Positions 36,336 to 44,116 of a DNA stretch of 64,000 nt are shown piece by piece. The position numbers and the translations under genes were made by a program. The notes beneath the pieces were generated by a model that saw only the letters and a list, made by a program, of their open reading frames with translations, had not been told where the DNA came from and made no database searches. Source of the stretch: Pelomonas caseinilytica (GTDB lineage Bacteria > Pseudomonadota > Gammaproteobacteria > Burkholderiales > Burkholderiaceae_C); the NCBI RefSeq assembly GCF_021353235.1, contig NZ_JAJTWT010000001.1:124001-188000 (forward strand), in the 5' to 3' direction. Position 1 is the first letter of the stretch. Every line of letters starts with the position of its first letter.

Positions 36336-37262
36336 CTAACGTGTCTTCTCGGCGATGCGCTGGCGCAGCAGCGGCAGCACCTGCAGCGCGGCCTCGCGGC
36401 CGGCCTGGATGGCGCGGCGGCGGGCGGTGAAGTCGGCGCTGCTGACGCCGTCCAGCCGCGGACGGATGACGACGTCCGCCTCGCGCAGCTCGAAGGTGTT
36501 GATGCTGCGGCCCATGATGGAGAAGGTCTGCATCAGCATGCGGAAGGCGTCCCCCGGCGGGTCCTTCTCGGGCGGCGAGGTGATGTCGACGGCAATGATG
36601 AACTGCGCTCCCATCTCGCGGGCGAAGCGCACGGGCACCGGCGACACCAGTCCCCCGTCCACGTATTCGCGCTGGCCGATGCGCACCGGCTGGAAGACGG
36701 CCGGCACGGCGCTGGAGGCCCGCACGGCCGTGCCGGTGTCGCCGCTGCGAAAGAGGATGGAAGAGCCGTCGGACAGGTCGGTCGCCACGATGCCCAGCGG
36801 CAGGGCCATCTGCTCGATGCCCTTGCCGCCGGTCTTGTCGCGGATGAAGCGGGCCAGGGCCTCGCCGCGGATCAGGCCGCGCAGCGGGAAAGACCAGTCG
36901 GTGATCGCGCCTTCGTCCATGCCCTCGGCCAGGGCCTGCATCTCCTTGCCGGTCTTGCCCGAGGCATAGAGCGAGGCGACGAGGCTGCCCGCCGAGGTGC
37001 CGGCGACGAGGTCGACCTTGATGCCGTTCTCCTCCAGCACCTGGATGACGCCGATGTGGGCGAAGCCGCGCGCCGCGCCGCCGCCCAGCGCCAGGCCAAG
37101 GCGAGGGGGCTTGGGTGCGGGCTTGACCAGCGGCGGCTGGACATCGGGCTGCGGCGTGGTGACGACGGGAGGCTGGGGCGTGGACGTCGGCAGCACCGAG
37201 CAGCCAGCAAGGGCCAGCACGAAGGCAAGGAAGGCAAGGCGGCGAAACATGGCGCGCATCAT
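36336..37262 (-). CDS. Patatin-like phospholipase lipoprotein (RssA-like)
   Basis: A 308-residue protein with a lipoprotein signal peptide ending LALAGCS (lipid on Cys21). A proline-rich tether (residues 27-54) precedes a patatin domain: GGGAARGFAHIGV (60-72), nucleophile Ser90 in GTSAG, and DGGLVSPVPV for the Asp of the dyad. It is probably attached to the membrane facing the periplasm and hydrolyses lipid esters. The first of three close ATGs is used; the ribosome binding site does not decide between them. Confidence 0.88.
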   Translation of the reverse strand: MMRAMFRRLAFLAFVLALAGCSVLPTSTPQPPVVTTPQPDVQPPLVKPAPKPPRLGLALGGGAARGFAHIGVIQVLEENGIKVDLVAGTSAGSLVASLYASGKTGKEMQALAEGMDEGAITDWSFPLRGLIRGEALARFIRDKTGGKGIEQMALPLGIVATDLSDGSSILFRSGDTGTAVRASSAVPAVFQPVRIGQREYVDGGLVSPVPVRFAREMGAQFIIAVDITSPPEKDPPGDAFRMLMQTFSIMGRSINTFELREADVVIRPRLDGVSSADFTARRRAIQAGREAALQVLPLLRQRIAEKTR

Positions 37263-37311
37263 CTCAGTTGTCCATTCCGCGTTCGCGGCACCCGCGACGC
37301 ATGAAACGGAG

Positions 37312-37457
37312 GTATTGCGGGCCGAGCGCTGGGCCGCTCCCGAGCCGGCCCGCCCTGGCGATGTGCTTGCGGCTCAATGCCGCAAGCATCGCCGCCCCCG
37401 CGGGGGGCGGACCAGACACGCGCCGCGTTCAGCGCGCGGGGTTGGGCCGGGGGCAGT
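37312..37457 (-). repeat. ~145-bp post-stop repeat, copy 2
   Basis: Minus-strand orientation: it begins about 8 nt after the stop of the Lrp-family gene (CTGCCCCCGGCCCAACCCC) and ends at CGGCCCGCAATACC. The internal hairpin TGCTTGCGGC/GCCGCAAGCA is intact. A GC-rich hairpin GCCCCCCGCGGGGGC-like segment lies in the first half. Confidence 0.88.
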
Positions 37458-37463
37458 TCCACT

Positions 37464-37889
37464 TCAGCCGAGCTTGTAGCTCTGCAGGTGGATGCTGGTC
37501 TCGGTGCCCGCGATGCCCTTGATGAGGCGCACCCGCTCCAGCACCTCGGCCAGTTCCTGCAGGTTGGAGCTGCGGATCTCGGCCAGCAGGTCCCAGCGGC
37601 CGTTGGTGTCGAAGAGGCCCGTGATGCCGGGCTCGCCGAGCAGCATGGACACGACCTCGCGCGTGCGGTTGCCGTCGACGGTGATGCTCATCCAGGCGGT
37701 GATCTGGTCGGGCACGGCGTCGGGCCGCAGGCGCACGGTGTAGCCCGTGATGACGCCGCCGTCCTCCAGCCGGGCGATGCGGTTGGCGACCGTGCCGCGC
37801 GAGACCTTGAGCTTGGCGGCGAGCGTGGCGACGCTGGCGCGCGCGTTGGCACGCAGCAGGGCGAGGAGTTGCTGGTCGAGGGCGTCCAT
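37464..37889 (-). CDS. Lrp/AsnC-family transcriptional regulator
   Basis: A 141-residue regulator. The helix-turn-helix is LDQQLLALLRANARASVATLAAKLKVSRGTVANRIARLEDGGVITGYTV and the C-terminal RAM/AsnC ligand-binding domain holds EPGITGLFDTNGRWDLLAEIRSSNLQELAEVLERVR. It is divergent from the ornithine cyclodeaminase gene, whose promoter it probably controls in response to an amino acid such as ornithine or proline. Confidence 0.93.
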   Translation of the reverse strand: MDALDQQLLALLRANARASVATLAAKLKVSRGTVANRIARLEDGGVITGYTVRLRPDAVPDQITAWMSITVDGNRTREVVSMLLGEPGITGLFDTNGRWDLLAEIRSSNLQELAEVLERVRLIKGIAGTETSIHLQSYKLG

Positions 37890-38014
37890 TGATCAGATCG
37901 TCAATTTTCATTGCCGTTTTGTCAAACCAGCCCCCATTACTTCGCAGGTTTTGACCTTCTGTTTGGCAGCCCGCCTCGGAAGAATCGGCTGCATACCCTT
38001 CCAGGAGACATCGC

Positions 38015-39064
38015 ATGACCACGCTCTTGACCACCCAGGACGTCGCCGCCCTCGTGCAGCGGGTGGGACTTCCCGATTTACTGCGCCGCCTCGTCGCCTA
38101 CCTCGAAGCCGACTACCTGCGCTGGGCCGAATTCGACAAGACGCCCCGCGTCGCGGCCCACTCGGCCGACGGCGTCATCGAGCTGATGCCCATCGCCGAC
38201 GCCCGCCTCTACAGCTTCAAGTACGTCAACGGCCACCCCAAAAACCACCGCGTCGGCCTGCCGACCGTGATGGCCTTTGGCGTGCTCGCCGACGTGGCCA
38301 CGGGCGCGCCTGCCCTGTTGTCCGAGCTGACCCTGACCACCGCCATGCGCACCGCCGCGACCTCCGTCATGGTGGCCAGGCGGCTGGCCCGCCCCGACAG
38401 CCGCGTCATGGCCCTGATCGGCAACGGCGCTCAGAGCGAGTTCCAGGCCCTGGCCTTCCACCACCTGCTCGGCATCCGCGAGCTGCGCCTCTTCGACATC
38501 GACCCCGCCGCCACCGCCCGCCTGGTGCGTCATCTCGACGGCACGCCGGGCCTCTCGCTGACCGTCTGCACCTCCACCGCCGAGGCCGTGCGCGGCGCCG
38601 ACATCGTCACCACCGTCACCGCGGACAAGGCCCAGGCCACCATCCTGACGCCGGACCTGATCGAGCCCGGCATGCACGTCAACGGCGTCGGCGGCGACTG
38701 CCCCGGCAAGACCGAGCTGCACCGCGGCGTGCTGGAGATGGCCCGCGTCGTCGTCGAGTACGAGCCGCAGTCGCGCGTCGAGGGCGACGTGCAGCAGATG
38801 CCGGCCGACTTCCCCGTCACCGAGTTCTGGCGCGTGCTGGCCGGCGAGGCGCCGGGGCGCGAGTCCGCCGCGCAGGTCACCGTCTTCGACTCGGTCGGCT
38901 TCGCGCTGGAGGACTTCTCCGCCCTACGCCTGCTGCACGACCTCAGCACCCAGCTGGGCCTGGGCGCCCCGCTGGACCTGGTGCCGAGCATGGCCGACCC
39001 CAAGAACCTCTTCGGAGAACTCGGCCTGACGGGCCAGTTGCACGCTGCCCTGAAGGCTGCGTGA
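38015..39064 (+). CDS. Ornithine cyclodeaminase-family protein
   Basis: A 349-residue member of the OCD/mu-crystallin family. The Rossmann motif ALIGNGAQSEFQALAFHHLLGI lies around residues 132-153, FKYVNGHPKNHRVGLPTVMAFGVL carries the substrate lysine, and VNGVGGDCPGKTELHRGVLEMARVVVEYEPQSRVEGD is conserved in the long ornithine cyclodeaminases. The predicted reaction is L-ornithine to L-proline plus ammonia with NAD as cofactor. The neighbouring Lrp-family regulator supports an amino-acid catabolic role. Confidence 0.9.
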   Translation: MTTLLTTQDVAALVQRVGLPDLLRRLVAYLEADYLRWAEFDKTPRVAAHSADGVIELMPIADARLYSFKYVNGHPKNHRVGLPTVMAFGVLADVATGAPALLSELTLTTAMRTAATSVMVARRLARPDSRVMALIGNGAQSEFQALAFHHLLGIRELRLFDIDPAATARLVRHLDGTPGLSLTVCTSTAEAVRGADIVTTVTADKAQATILTPDLIEPGMHVNGVGGDCPGKTELHRGVLEMARVVVEYEPQSRVEGDVQQMPADFPVTEFWRVLAGEAPGRESAAQVTVFDSVGFALEDFSALRLLHDLSTQLGLGAPLDLVPSMADPKNLFGELGLTGQLHAALKAA

Positions 39065-39147
39065 AAGCGGCCCCAAGCAGCCCGCCATCTCACTTGTCCA
39101 TGGCGCTGGGCGCCACCAGAGACGCATGAAGCGAACGCGGAAAAGTG

Positions 39148-39232
39148 CCACCACAGAGGCACGGAGCCACAGAGAGGAAAGCTCTGTGTTTCCTCTGTGC
39201 CTCCGTGCCTCTGTGGTTGCCTTTCAGGTTGC
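39148..39232. repeat. CCACAGAGGCAC palindromic repeat, copy B
   Basis: The arms CCACAGAGGCACGGAG (39151-39166) and CTCCGTGCCTCTGTGG (39201-39216) are perfect reverse complements, including the A-to-G change relative to copy A on both sides, a compensatory pair. The GGTTGCCTTT edge is shared with copies A and C. It lies between convergent genes. Confidence 0.87.
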
Positions 39233-39235
39233 ACT

Positions 39236-42166
39236 TCATGGCCTGTAGGCAGAGACCTCCGCCACGTCCACGTGGCCCGTCGGCATGAAGCGCCGCGCAT
39301 AGGCCAGGCAGACGCCCGAGTCCAGGAAGAGCTGGAACAACTCCGGGTCCAGATGACCCTCGCGGGCCATGCGCTGCATCAGCTCCAGCGCCTCGGACAG
39401 GCGCTTGCCCGGCTTGTAGGGGCGGTCGTCGGCCGTCAGCGCCTCGAAGACGTCGGCGATGGCCATCATCCGGGCCTGGGGGCTCATGCGGTCGCCCGTG
39501 AGCCCGCGCGGGTAGCCGCGGCCGTCCATGCGCTCGTGGTGGCCGCCGGCGATCTCGGGCACCTCGCGCAGGTGCCGCGGGAAGGGCAGCTCGTCCAGCA
39601 TCTTGATGGTCTGGACGATGTGGTCGTTGATCTTGTAGCGCTCCTCGTCCGTCAACGTGCCGCGCGACACCGCCAGGTTGTGCAGTTCGCCGCGGTTGTA
39701 GAGGTGCTCGGGCTGGCGCATGCGCAGGCCCCAGCGGTTGCCTTCGGCCAGCCGGTCGCCAAGCGGCCGGGGCACGACGTGCTCGGGCCGGTCCTGCAGC
39801 AGCGCCTCGGTGGCCGGCAGGGCCGGGCGGGGCCTGGGCTGGCGGCGCAGTTCGTCGGCCGACAGGCCCAGCGAATCGTCCAGCGTGCGCAGCCAGCGGC
39901 GCTCGCCGATGCGGCGCAGCCGCTCCACGGCGGCGGGGTCGAGATGCTCGCCGCCCAGGTTGCTCGCCGCGACGAAGGCGAATTCCTCGTCCAGCTCGGC
40001 CTGGGCCGGCGCGGCATCCTCGCGGGCACGGGCCGCCGCGGCCGCCCCGGCCTCGGCCTCGAGCCGGCTGATCAGCACGTCGCGCTTGAGCACCTCGAAG
40101 CGGGTGCGGATCTCGTGGATGCGGTTGTAGAGGGTCTCCAGCTTGGTGGCCTTGTCGACGACGTATTCGGGCGTCGTGACCTTGCCGCAGTCGTGCAACC
40201 AGGCGGCCACGTGCAGGGCCTCCCACTGGTCGGCATCCATCGTGAAGGCCGCATAGGGGCCTTCGGTGGCGTCGCAGGCGGCGCGGGCCAGCATCTTGGC
40301 CAGTTCGGGGACGCGCTGGCAGTGACTGCCGGTGTAGGGGCTCTTGGCGTCGATGGCGCCGGCCACGAGCTGGATGAAGCTCTCCAGCAGCGCCTTGCGG
40401 CCACGCAGCAGCCGCTGGTGGTCGATGGCCACGGCCGCGGTGCCGGAGAGCGCCCGCACGAAGGCCACGTGGGCCGCGCCCAGGGGCTCGGGCCGGCCCT
40501 GGTCGGGCAGCGCGAAGCTCAGCGTCAGCGTGCCGATGGCCTCGTGCTGGCGGTTCTTCAGCGGCACCGACAGCAGGCGCAGGCGCGCCACGCCGAGGCC
40601 CGAGAACAGCGGCTGGTAGGCGGCGAGGTGGCTCGGGTCCTCCCAGCCCAGCTCCAACTCGACCGCATCGTCGGCCCGCAAGGCCCGCACCGGCGCGCCC
40701 AGGCTGTCGGGCTCGGCCAGGTCCCAGGTGCGGCCAACGTCGGGCGCCAGCCGGCCCTGCAGCCGGGCCGAGGCCGGCTCCAGCGTGCGGCCGTCGTCCG
40801 CCAGCAGGTGCACGGCCCCGCCGCTGGCGCCGGTGACGGCGATGGTCTCGCGCAGGATGAGGTCGATCAGCGCGTCGAAGTCGCGCTCGGCGCTCAGCGC
40901 GCCGCTGATGTCGAGGAAGCGGCGCAGCGAATGCTTCATCGACGTCATGGCGATGGCCAGGCGGTCGACCTCGCGAATGAGGCTGCGCCGCGGGTCGGGG
41001 CCGTCGAACTCGAAACGCTCGATGGCCTCGGCCTGGCGCGCCAGCGCGCGCAAGGGATGTGACACCCGGTCGGCCACCACGTGCACCACAGGCAGCAACA
41101 GCAGCATCAGCGCCAGCGAGATGTAGAAGCCGTGGCGCCGGCTCTCGATCTGGAAGGCCTGGAGCTCGTCGCGCGGCGCCGCCATCAGCAGCACCAGCGG
41201 CGCGCCGGCCTGCACGCCGCTCTCCAGCGGCAGCGCGTGGCCGACCCATTCGCGGCCGTCGACCTCCTGCACCGGCGCGAGATGACCCGCGGCCTCGCGC
41301 CGCTGCCACAGCACCCGCATCAACGGCGACGCCGCCTCGCCGACCCGCGGCAGCGCCTGGCCGTCCTTCAGGGCCAGATCGCCCGGGCGCCTGGCCTCGG
41401 CCAGCACCTCGCCGCCCTGGGTCGCGATCAACAGCTCCGCCGAGCGGCTGATCTGCGGCCGGGCCAGCATCTCGCCGAGGGCGTGCAGGCTGACGTCGGC
41501 CCCCACGACGATGTCGTCATGGGCCTGCGCCAGCGTCACGCCGGGCTCGCCCGTAGTGAAAAAGCGGTAGGGCGCCGACTGCACGACGCGGCCGTCACGG
41601 GCCCGCCGGGCCAGCTCGAACCACGGCCGCGTGCGGGGGTCGAAGTCGTACTCGGGCCGGTCCACGCGCTGCAGCTCACGCAATGCCGCGTCGTAGAAAC
41701 GGTAGCTGCCGTGCACCGCGCCGCCATCGCGGTCCACGCTCTGCAGGGCGTAGGCAGCGCCGGCGGGCGCATCCATGCGGCGCCGGGTGGGCATGTCGTC
41801 GAGCCGGCGCAGCAGCACGAAGGAGCCGTCCGCCGAGCCCACGTAGACCGCCGACACCGAGGCGTTGCCGTGCAGGGCCGCGGCGAGCTGCGGCACGGCC
41901 GCCAGCCGCTCGGCCTCGGTCGAGCCCCTGGCCGGCGCTCGCGCAGCCAGCAGGCCCACGCTGACCCGTGCCGGCCGCAGCTCCGCCTCCACCACGGCCG
42001 CCGCTTCCCGCCCGATGCGCCGGGCCGCCGCGCCGGCCTGCTGCAGCATCAGCGCATCGCTGCGCGAGCGCTCGTGCAGCAGCAGCACGCCGTAGACCAG
42101 CACCACCAGGCCGATCATCAGCAGACTCAGCGTCACGTAGAGCGTCTTGGGCTTGAGGCGCGTCAT
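39236..42166 (-). CDS. Membrane HD-GYP-type phosphodiesterase with sensor and GAF domains
   Basis: A 976-residue protein. Transmembrane helix 1 lies near 9-28, a dCache-like periplasmic sensor at about 35-290, and transmembrane helix 2 near 300-320 with a HAMP-like stretch. A GAF domain follows at about 385-550 (IDLILRETIAVTGASGGAVHLLADDGRTLEPAS), then an HD-GYP domain. HD is His658-Asp659 in AAWLHDCGK and GYP is at 884-886 in HHERMDGRGYP. The HD-to-GYP distance of about 225 residues greatly exceeds the usual 60-70, so a charged insertion (about 690-820) splits the domain. The predicted activity is c-di-GMP hydrolysis. Start MTRLKPK is taken at the first membrane helix. Confidence 0.9.
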   Translation of the reverse strand: MTRLKPKTLYVTLSLLMIGLVVLVYGVLLLHERSRSDALMLQQAGAAARRIGREAAAVVEAELRPARVSVGLLAARAPARGSTEAERLAAVPQLAAALHGNASVSAVYVGSADGSFVLLRRLDDMPTRRRMDAPAGAAYALQSVDRDGGAVHGSYRFYDAALRELQRVDRPEYDFDPRTRPWFELARRARDGRVVQSAPYRFFTTGEPGVTLAQAHDDIVVGADVSLHALGEMLARPQISRSAELLIATQGGEVLAEARRPGDLALKDGQALPRVGEAASPLMRVLWQRREAAGHLAPVQEVDGREWVGHALPLESGVQAGAPLVLLMAAPRDELQAFQIESRRHGFYISLALMLLLLPVVHVVADRVSHPLRALARQAEAIERFEFDGPDPRRSLIREVDRLAIAMTSMKHSLRRFLDISGALSAERDFDALIDLILRETIAVTGASGGAVHLLADDGRTLEPASARLQGRLAPDVGRTWDLAEPDSLGAPVRALRADDAVELELGWEDPSHLAAYQPLFSGLGVARLRLLSVPLKNRQHEAIGTLTLSFALPDQGRPEPLGAAHVAFVRALSGTAAVAIDHQRLLRGRKALLESFIQLVAGAIDAKSPYTGSHCQRVPELAKMLARAACDATEGPYAAFTMDADQWEALHVAAWLHDCGKVTTPEYVVDKATKLETLYNRIHEIRTRFEVLKRDVLISRLEAEAGAAAAARAREDAAPAQAELDEEFAFVAASNLGGEHLDPAAVERLRRIGERRWLRTLDDSLGLSADELRRQPRPRPALPATEALLQDRPEHVVPRPLGDRLAEGNRWGLRMRQPEHLYNRGELHNLAVSRGTLTDEERYKINDHIVQTIKMLDELPFPRHLREVPEIAGGHHERMDGRGYPRGLTGDRMSPQARMMAIADVFEALTADDRPYKPGKRLSEALELMQRMAREGHLDPELFQLFLDSGVCLAYARRFMPTGHVDVAEVSAYRP

Positions 42167-42307
42167 GGGTGGAGTATCTGCGGGCGCGATAACGGTGGGC
42201 ACCCACAGGAGCCCCGGGCGTGAATCCTTACCTTGCCGACTGAACGGCATGTGCGTCACGGCCTTCTCGGCCACGCGCGGTCCTTGTCGTTCCTACACTC
42301 GCGCTCC

Positions 42308-43231
42308 ATGGACTACCCGTCATTGATCAAGGAGCTGGGCCGAGGCGCCCGGGGTGCGCGCGACCTGAGCCGCGAACAGGCCGAGGCCCTGTTCGGCGCC
42401 ATGCTCGACGGCCAGGTGCCCGACATGGAGCTGGGCGCCCTGCTCATCGCCCTGCGCGTCAAGGGCGAAAGCGCCGAGGAGGTGGCCGGCTTCCTGGCGG
42501 CCATGCAGGTGCGCACGGCGCCGCTGCAGGCGCCCGCGGGGCCGCGCACCGTGCTGCTGCCGAGTTTCAACGGCGCCCGCAAGCAGGCCAACCTGATGCC
42601 GCTGGTGGCCCGGCTGCTGGCCCGGGAGGGAGTGCCCGTGCTCGTCTTCGGCCGGCACGACTTCGACAGCCGCGTCAGCCCCTTCGAGCTGCTCGATGCG
42701 CTCGGACTGCCCGCCAGCCCGACGCTGGCCGACGCCGAAGGCCGCCTGCGCGACGAGCGCCTGGCCGTCCTGCCTTTGCGTTTGCTGAACCCAGGCTTGA
42801 ACGATTTGATGGCCCTCAGGCCCCGCCTGGGCGTGCGCAACAGCGCCCACAGCCTGGCCAAGCTGCTCGATCCCTTCCCCCGCAGCCGTGGCGTGCGGGT
42901 CGTGGCCGTCACGCACCCGGAGTACCTCGACAGCATGGCCGAAGCCCTCCCCGCGCTCACCGCCAGTGGCGGCCGGGCGCTGCTGATGCGCGCCAGCGAG
43001 GGCGAGGCCTATGCCCACCTGCGGCGCAAGGCCCACCTGATCGGCTTCCAGGACGGCACCGCCGCGCCCCTGCACCCCGCCGACACGGCGGACCTCGACT
43101 GGCCCCTGTCCCCGGCCTGCGAACCCGCCGACAACGCGGCATGGATTCAGGCCATCCTCGACGGCCGCGAGCCCGTCCCGCCCCGCATCGCCGAGCAGGT
43201 CGCGGCCCTGAAGCTCCTCGCCACAAATTGA
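42308..43231 (+). CDS. ybiB: YbiB/TrpD2-type DNA-binding protein
   Basis: A 307-residue member of the anthranilate phosphoribosyltransferase-like fold. The N-terminal helical domain (LSREQAEALFGAMLDGQVPDMELGALLIALRVKGESAEEVAGFLAAM) matches TrpD. The phosphoribosyl-pyrophosphate site GTGGD is replaced by PSFNGARKQAN, the mark of YbiB-like proteins. These are not tryptophan enzymes; YbiB binds nucleic acid and is LexA-regulated in E. coli. It directly precedes the sulfur-assimilation locus. Confidence 0.85.
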   Translation: MDYPSLIKELGRGARGARDLSREQAEALFGAMLDGQVPDMELGALLIALRVKGESAEEVAGFLAAMQVRTAPLQAPAGPRTVLLPSFNGARKQANLMPLVARLLAREGVPVLVFGRHDFDSRVSPFELLDALGLPASPTLADAEGRLRDERLAVLPLRLLNPGLNDLMALRPRLGVRNSAHSLAKLLDPFPRSRGVRVVAVTHPEYLDSMAEALPALTASGGRALLMRASEGEAYAHLRRKAHLIGFQDGTAAPLHPADTADLDWPLSPACEPADNAAWIQAILDGREPVPPRIAEQVAALKLLATN

Positions 43232-43237
43232 GGTTGC

Positions 43238-43257
43238 TTATTCGGTCTGAGCATATG
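43238..43257 (+). promoter_or_regulatory. Candidate CysB-type control site of the sulfur operon
   Basis: TTATTC-N5-GAGCATATG has the AT-rich half-sites expected for the sulfur regulator CysB and stands out in GC-rich surroundings. It lies about 90 bp before the first gene of the operon. The assignment rests on position and base composition only. Confidence 0.4.
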
Positions 43258-43343
43258 GCCCCAAAAATTCTGTAGTTCTGCGGCACTGCAACATTCCCTA
43301 GAGTCGCGCCCTCGGGTGGCAGGGGCCACCTTTGGGAGCCGGA

Positions 43344-44114
43344 GTGCTGGACGGGATTGCGATTGCGAGTGGAGCGGCCGTGGGCCTGATCGTCGGGATC
43401 ACCGGCGTGGGTGGCGGCTCGCTGATGACGCCGCTGCTGCTGTCCGTCTTCAAGCTCAACCCTGCCGTCGCCATCGGCACGGACCTGTGGTTCGCCTCGC
43501 TGACCAAGGTCAGCGGCTCGGTCGCCCACGCCCGCCACGGCCACGTCAACTGGGCCATCGTGCGGCGCCTGCTTTCGGGCTCGGTGCCGGCGTCCCTGGC
43601 CACCATCGCGCTGATGCATCTCAGCGGCGTCACCAAGGGCTGGGCGCAGGCGCTGACACTGTCCCTGGGCATCGCCCTGCTGCTGACCGCCGCCGTGGTG
43701 GCCTTCAAGCAGAGCTGGCAGGCCCTGGGCCTCAGGCTGGAGCGCTGGATTCCGGAGAACCGCAAGCCGGCCCTGACCGTCGCCTGCGGCGTGCTCCTGG
43801 GCGTGCTGGTGTCGCTCTCCTCCATCGGCGCGGGGGCCATCGGCGCCACGCTCATCCTGCTGATCTACCCGCGCCTGAAGGCCCGCGACATCGTCGGCAC
43901 CGACATCGCCCACGCCGTGCCGCTGACCTTCGTCGCCGGCCTCGGCCACGCCAGTCTCGGCAACGTCGACTGGGCCCTGCTCCTGTCCCTGCTCATCGGC
44001 TCCCTGCCCGGCATCTGGCTGGGCGCGCAGCTCACCCGCCGCCTGCCTGACGGCGTGGTGCGCAGCCTGCTCTGCGCCTCTCTCTTGATGGCCGGCTGGA
44101 AGGTCATCCACTAA
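43344..44114 (+). CDS. TauE/SafE-family sulfite/organosulfonate permease
   Basis: A 256-residue protein with about eight membrane helices. GLIVGITGVGGGSLMTPLLLSVFKLNPAVAIGTDLWFASLTKVSGS and SLSSIGAGAIGATLILLIYPRLKARDIVGTDIAHAVPL are the duplicated TauE motifs. The GTG start is chosen over an upstream TTG because GGGAG lies 5 nt before it. As first gene of the sulfite-reductase operon it probably moves sulfite or sulfate. Confidence 0.88.
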   Translation: MLDGIAIASGAAVGLIVGITGVGGGSLMTPLLLSVFKLNPAVAIGTDLWFASLTKVSGSVAHARHGHVNWAIVRRLLSGSVPASLATIALMHLSGVTKGWAQALTLSLGIALLLTAAVVAFKQSWQALGLRLERWIPENRKPALTVACGVLLGVLVSLSSIGAGAIGATLILLIYPRLKARDIVGTDIAHAVPLTFVAGLGHASLGNVDWALLLSLLIGSLPGIWLGAQLTRRLPDGVVRSLLCASLLMAGWKVIH

Positions 44115-44116
44115 CC

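Noticed and set aside
36336-37262. Patatin-like genes at 4.9 and 36.3 kb as a CBASS-type effector
   Set aside because: No cyclic nucleotide synthase gene lies near either one. One is a lipoprotein beside a LON-domain gene and the other is next to bdhA, so metabolic or envelope roles are more likely.
39090-41309. 739-residue minus-strand frame over the HD-GYP gene
   Set aside because: An Arg/Ala/Gly/Pro-rich shifted frame of the same strand. The HD, GYP and GAF motifs all lie in the other frame.
42308-43231. Anthranilate phosphoribosyltransferase (trpD)
   Set aside because: The phosphoribosyl-pyrophosphate GTGGD motif is missing and no trp genes are nearby. The sequence fits the YbiB branch.
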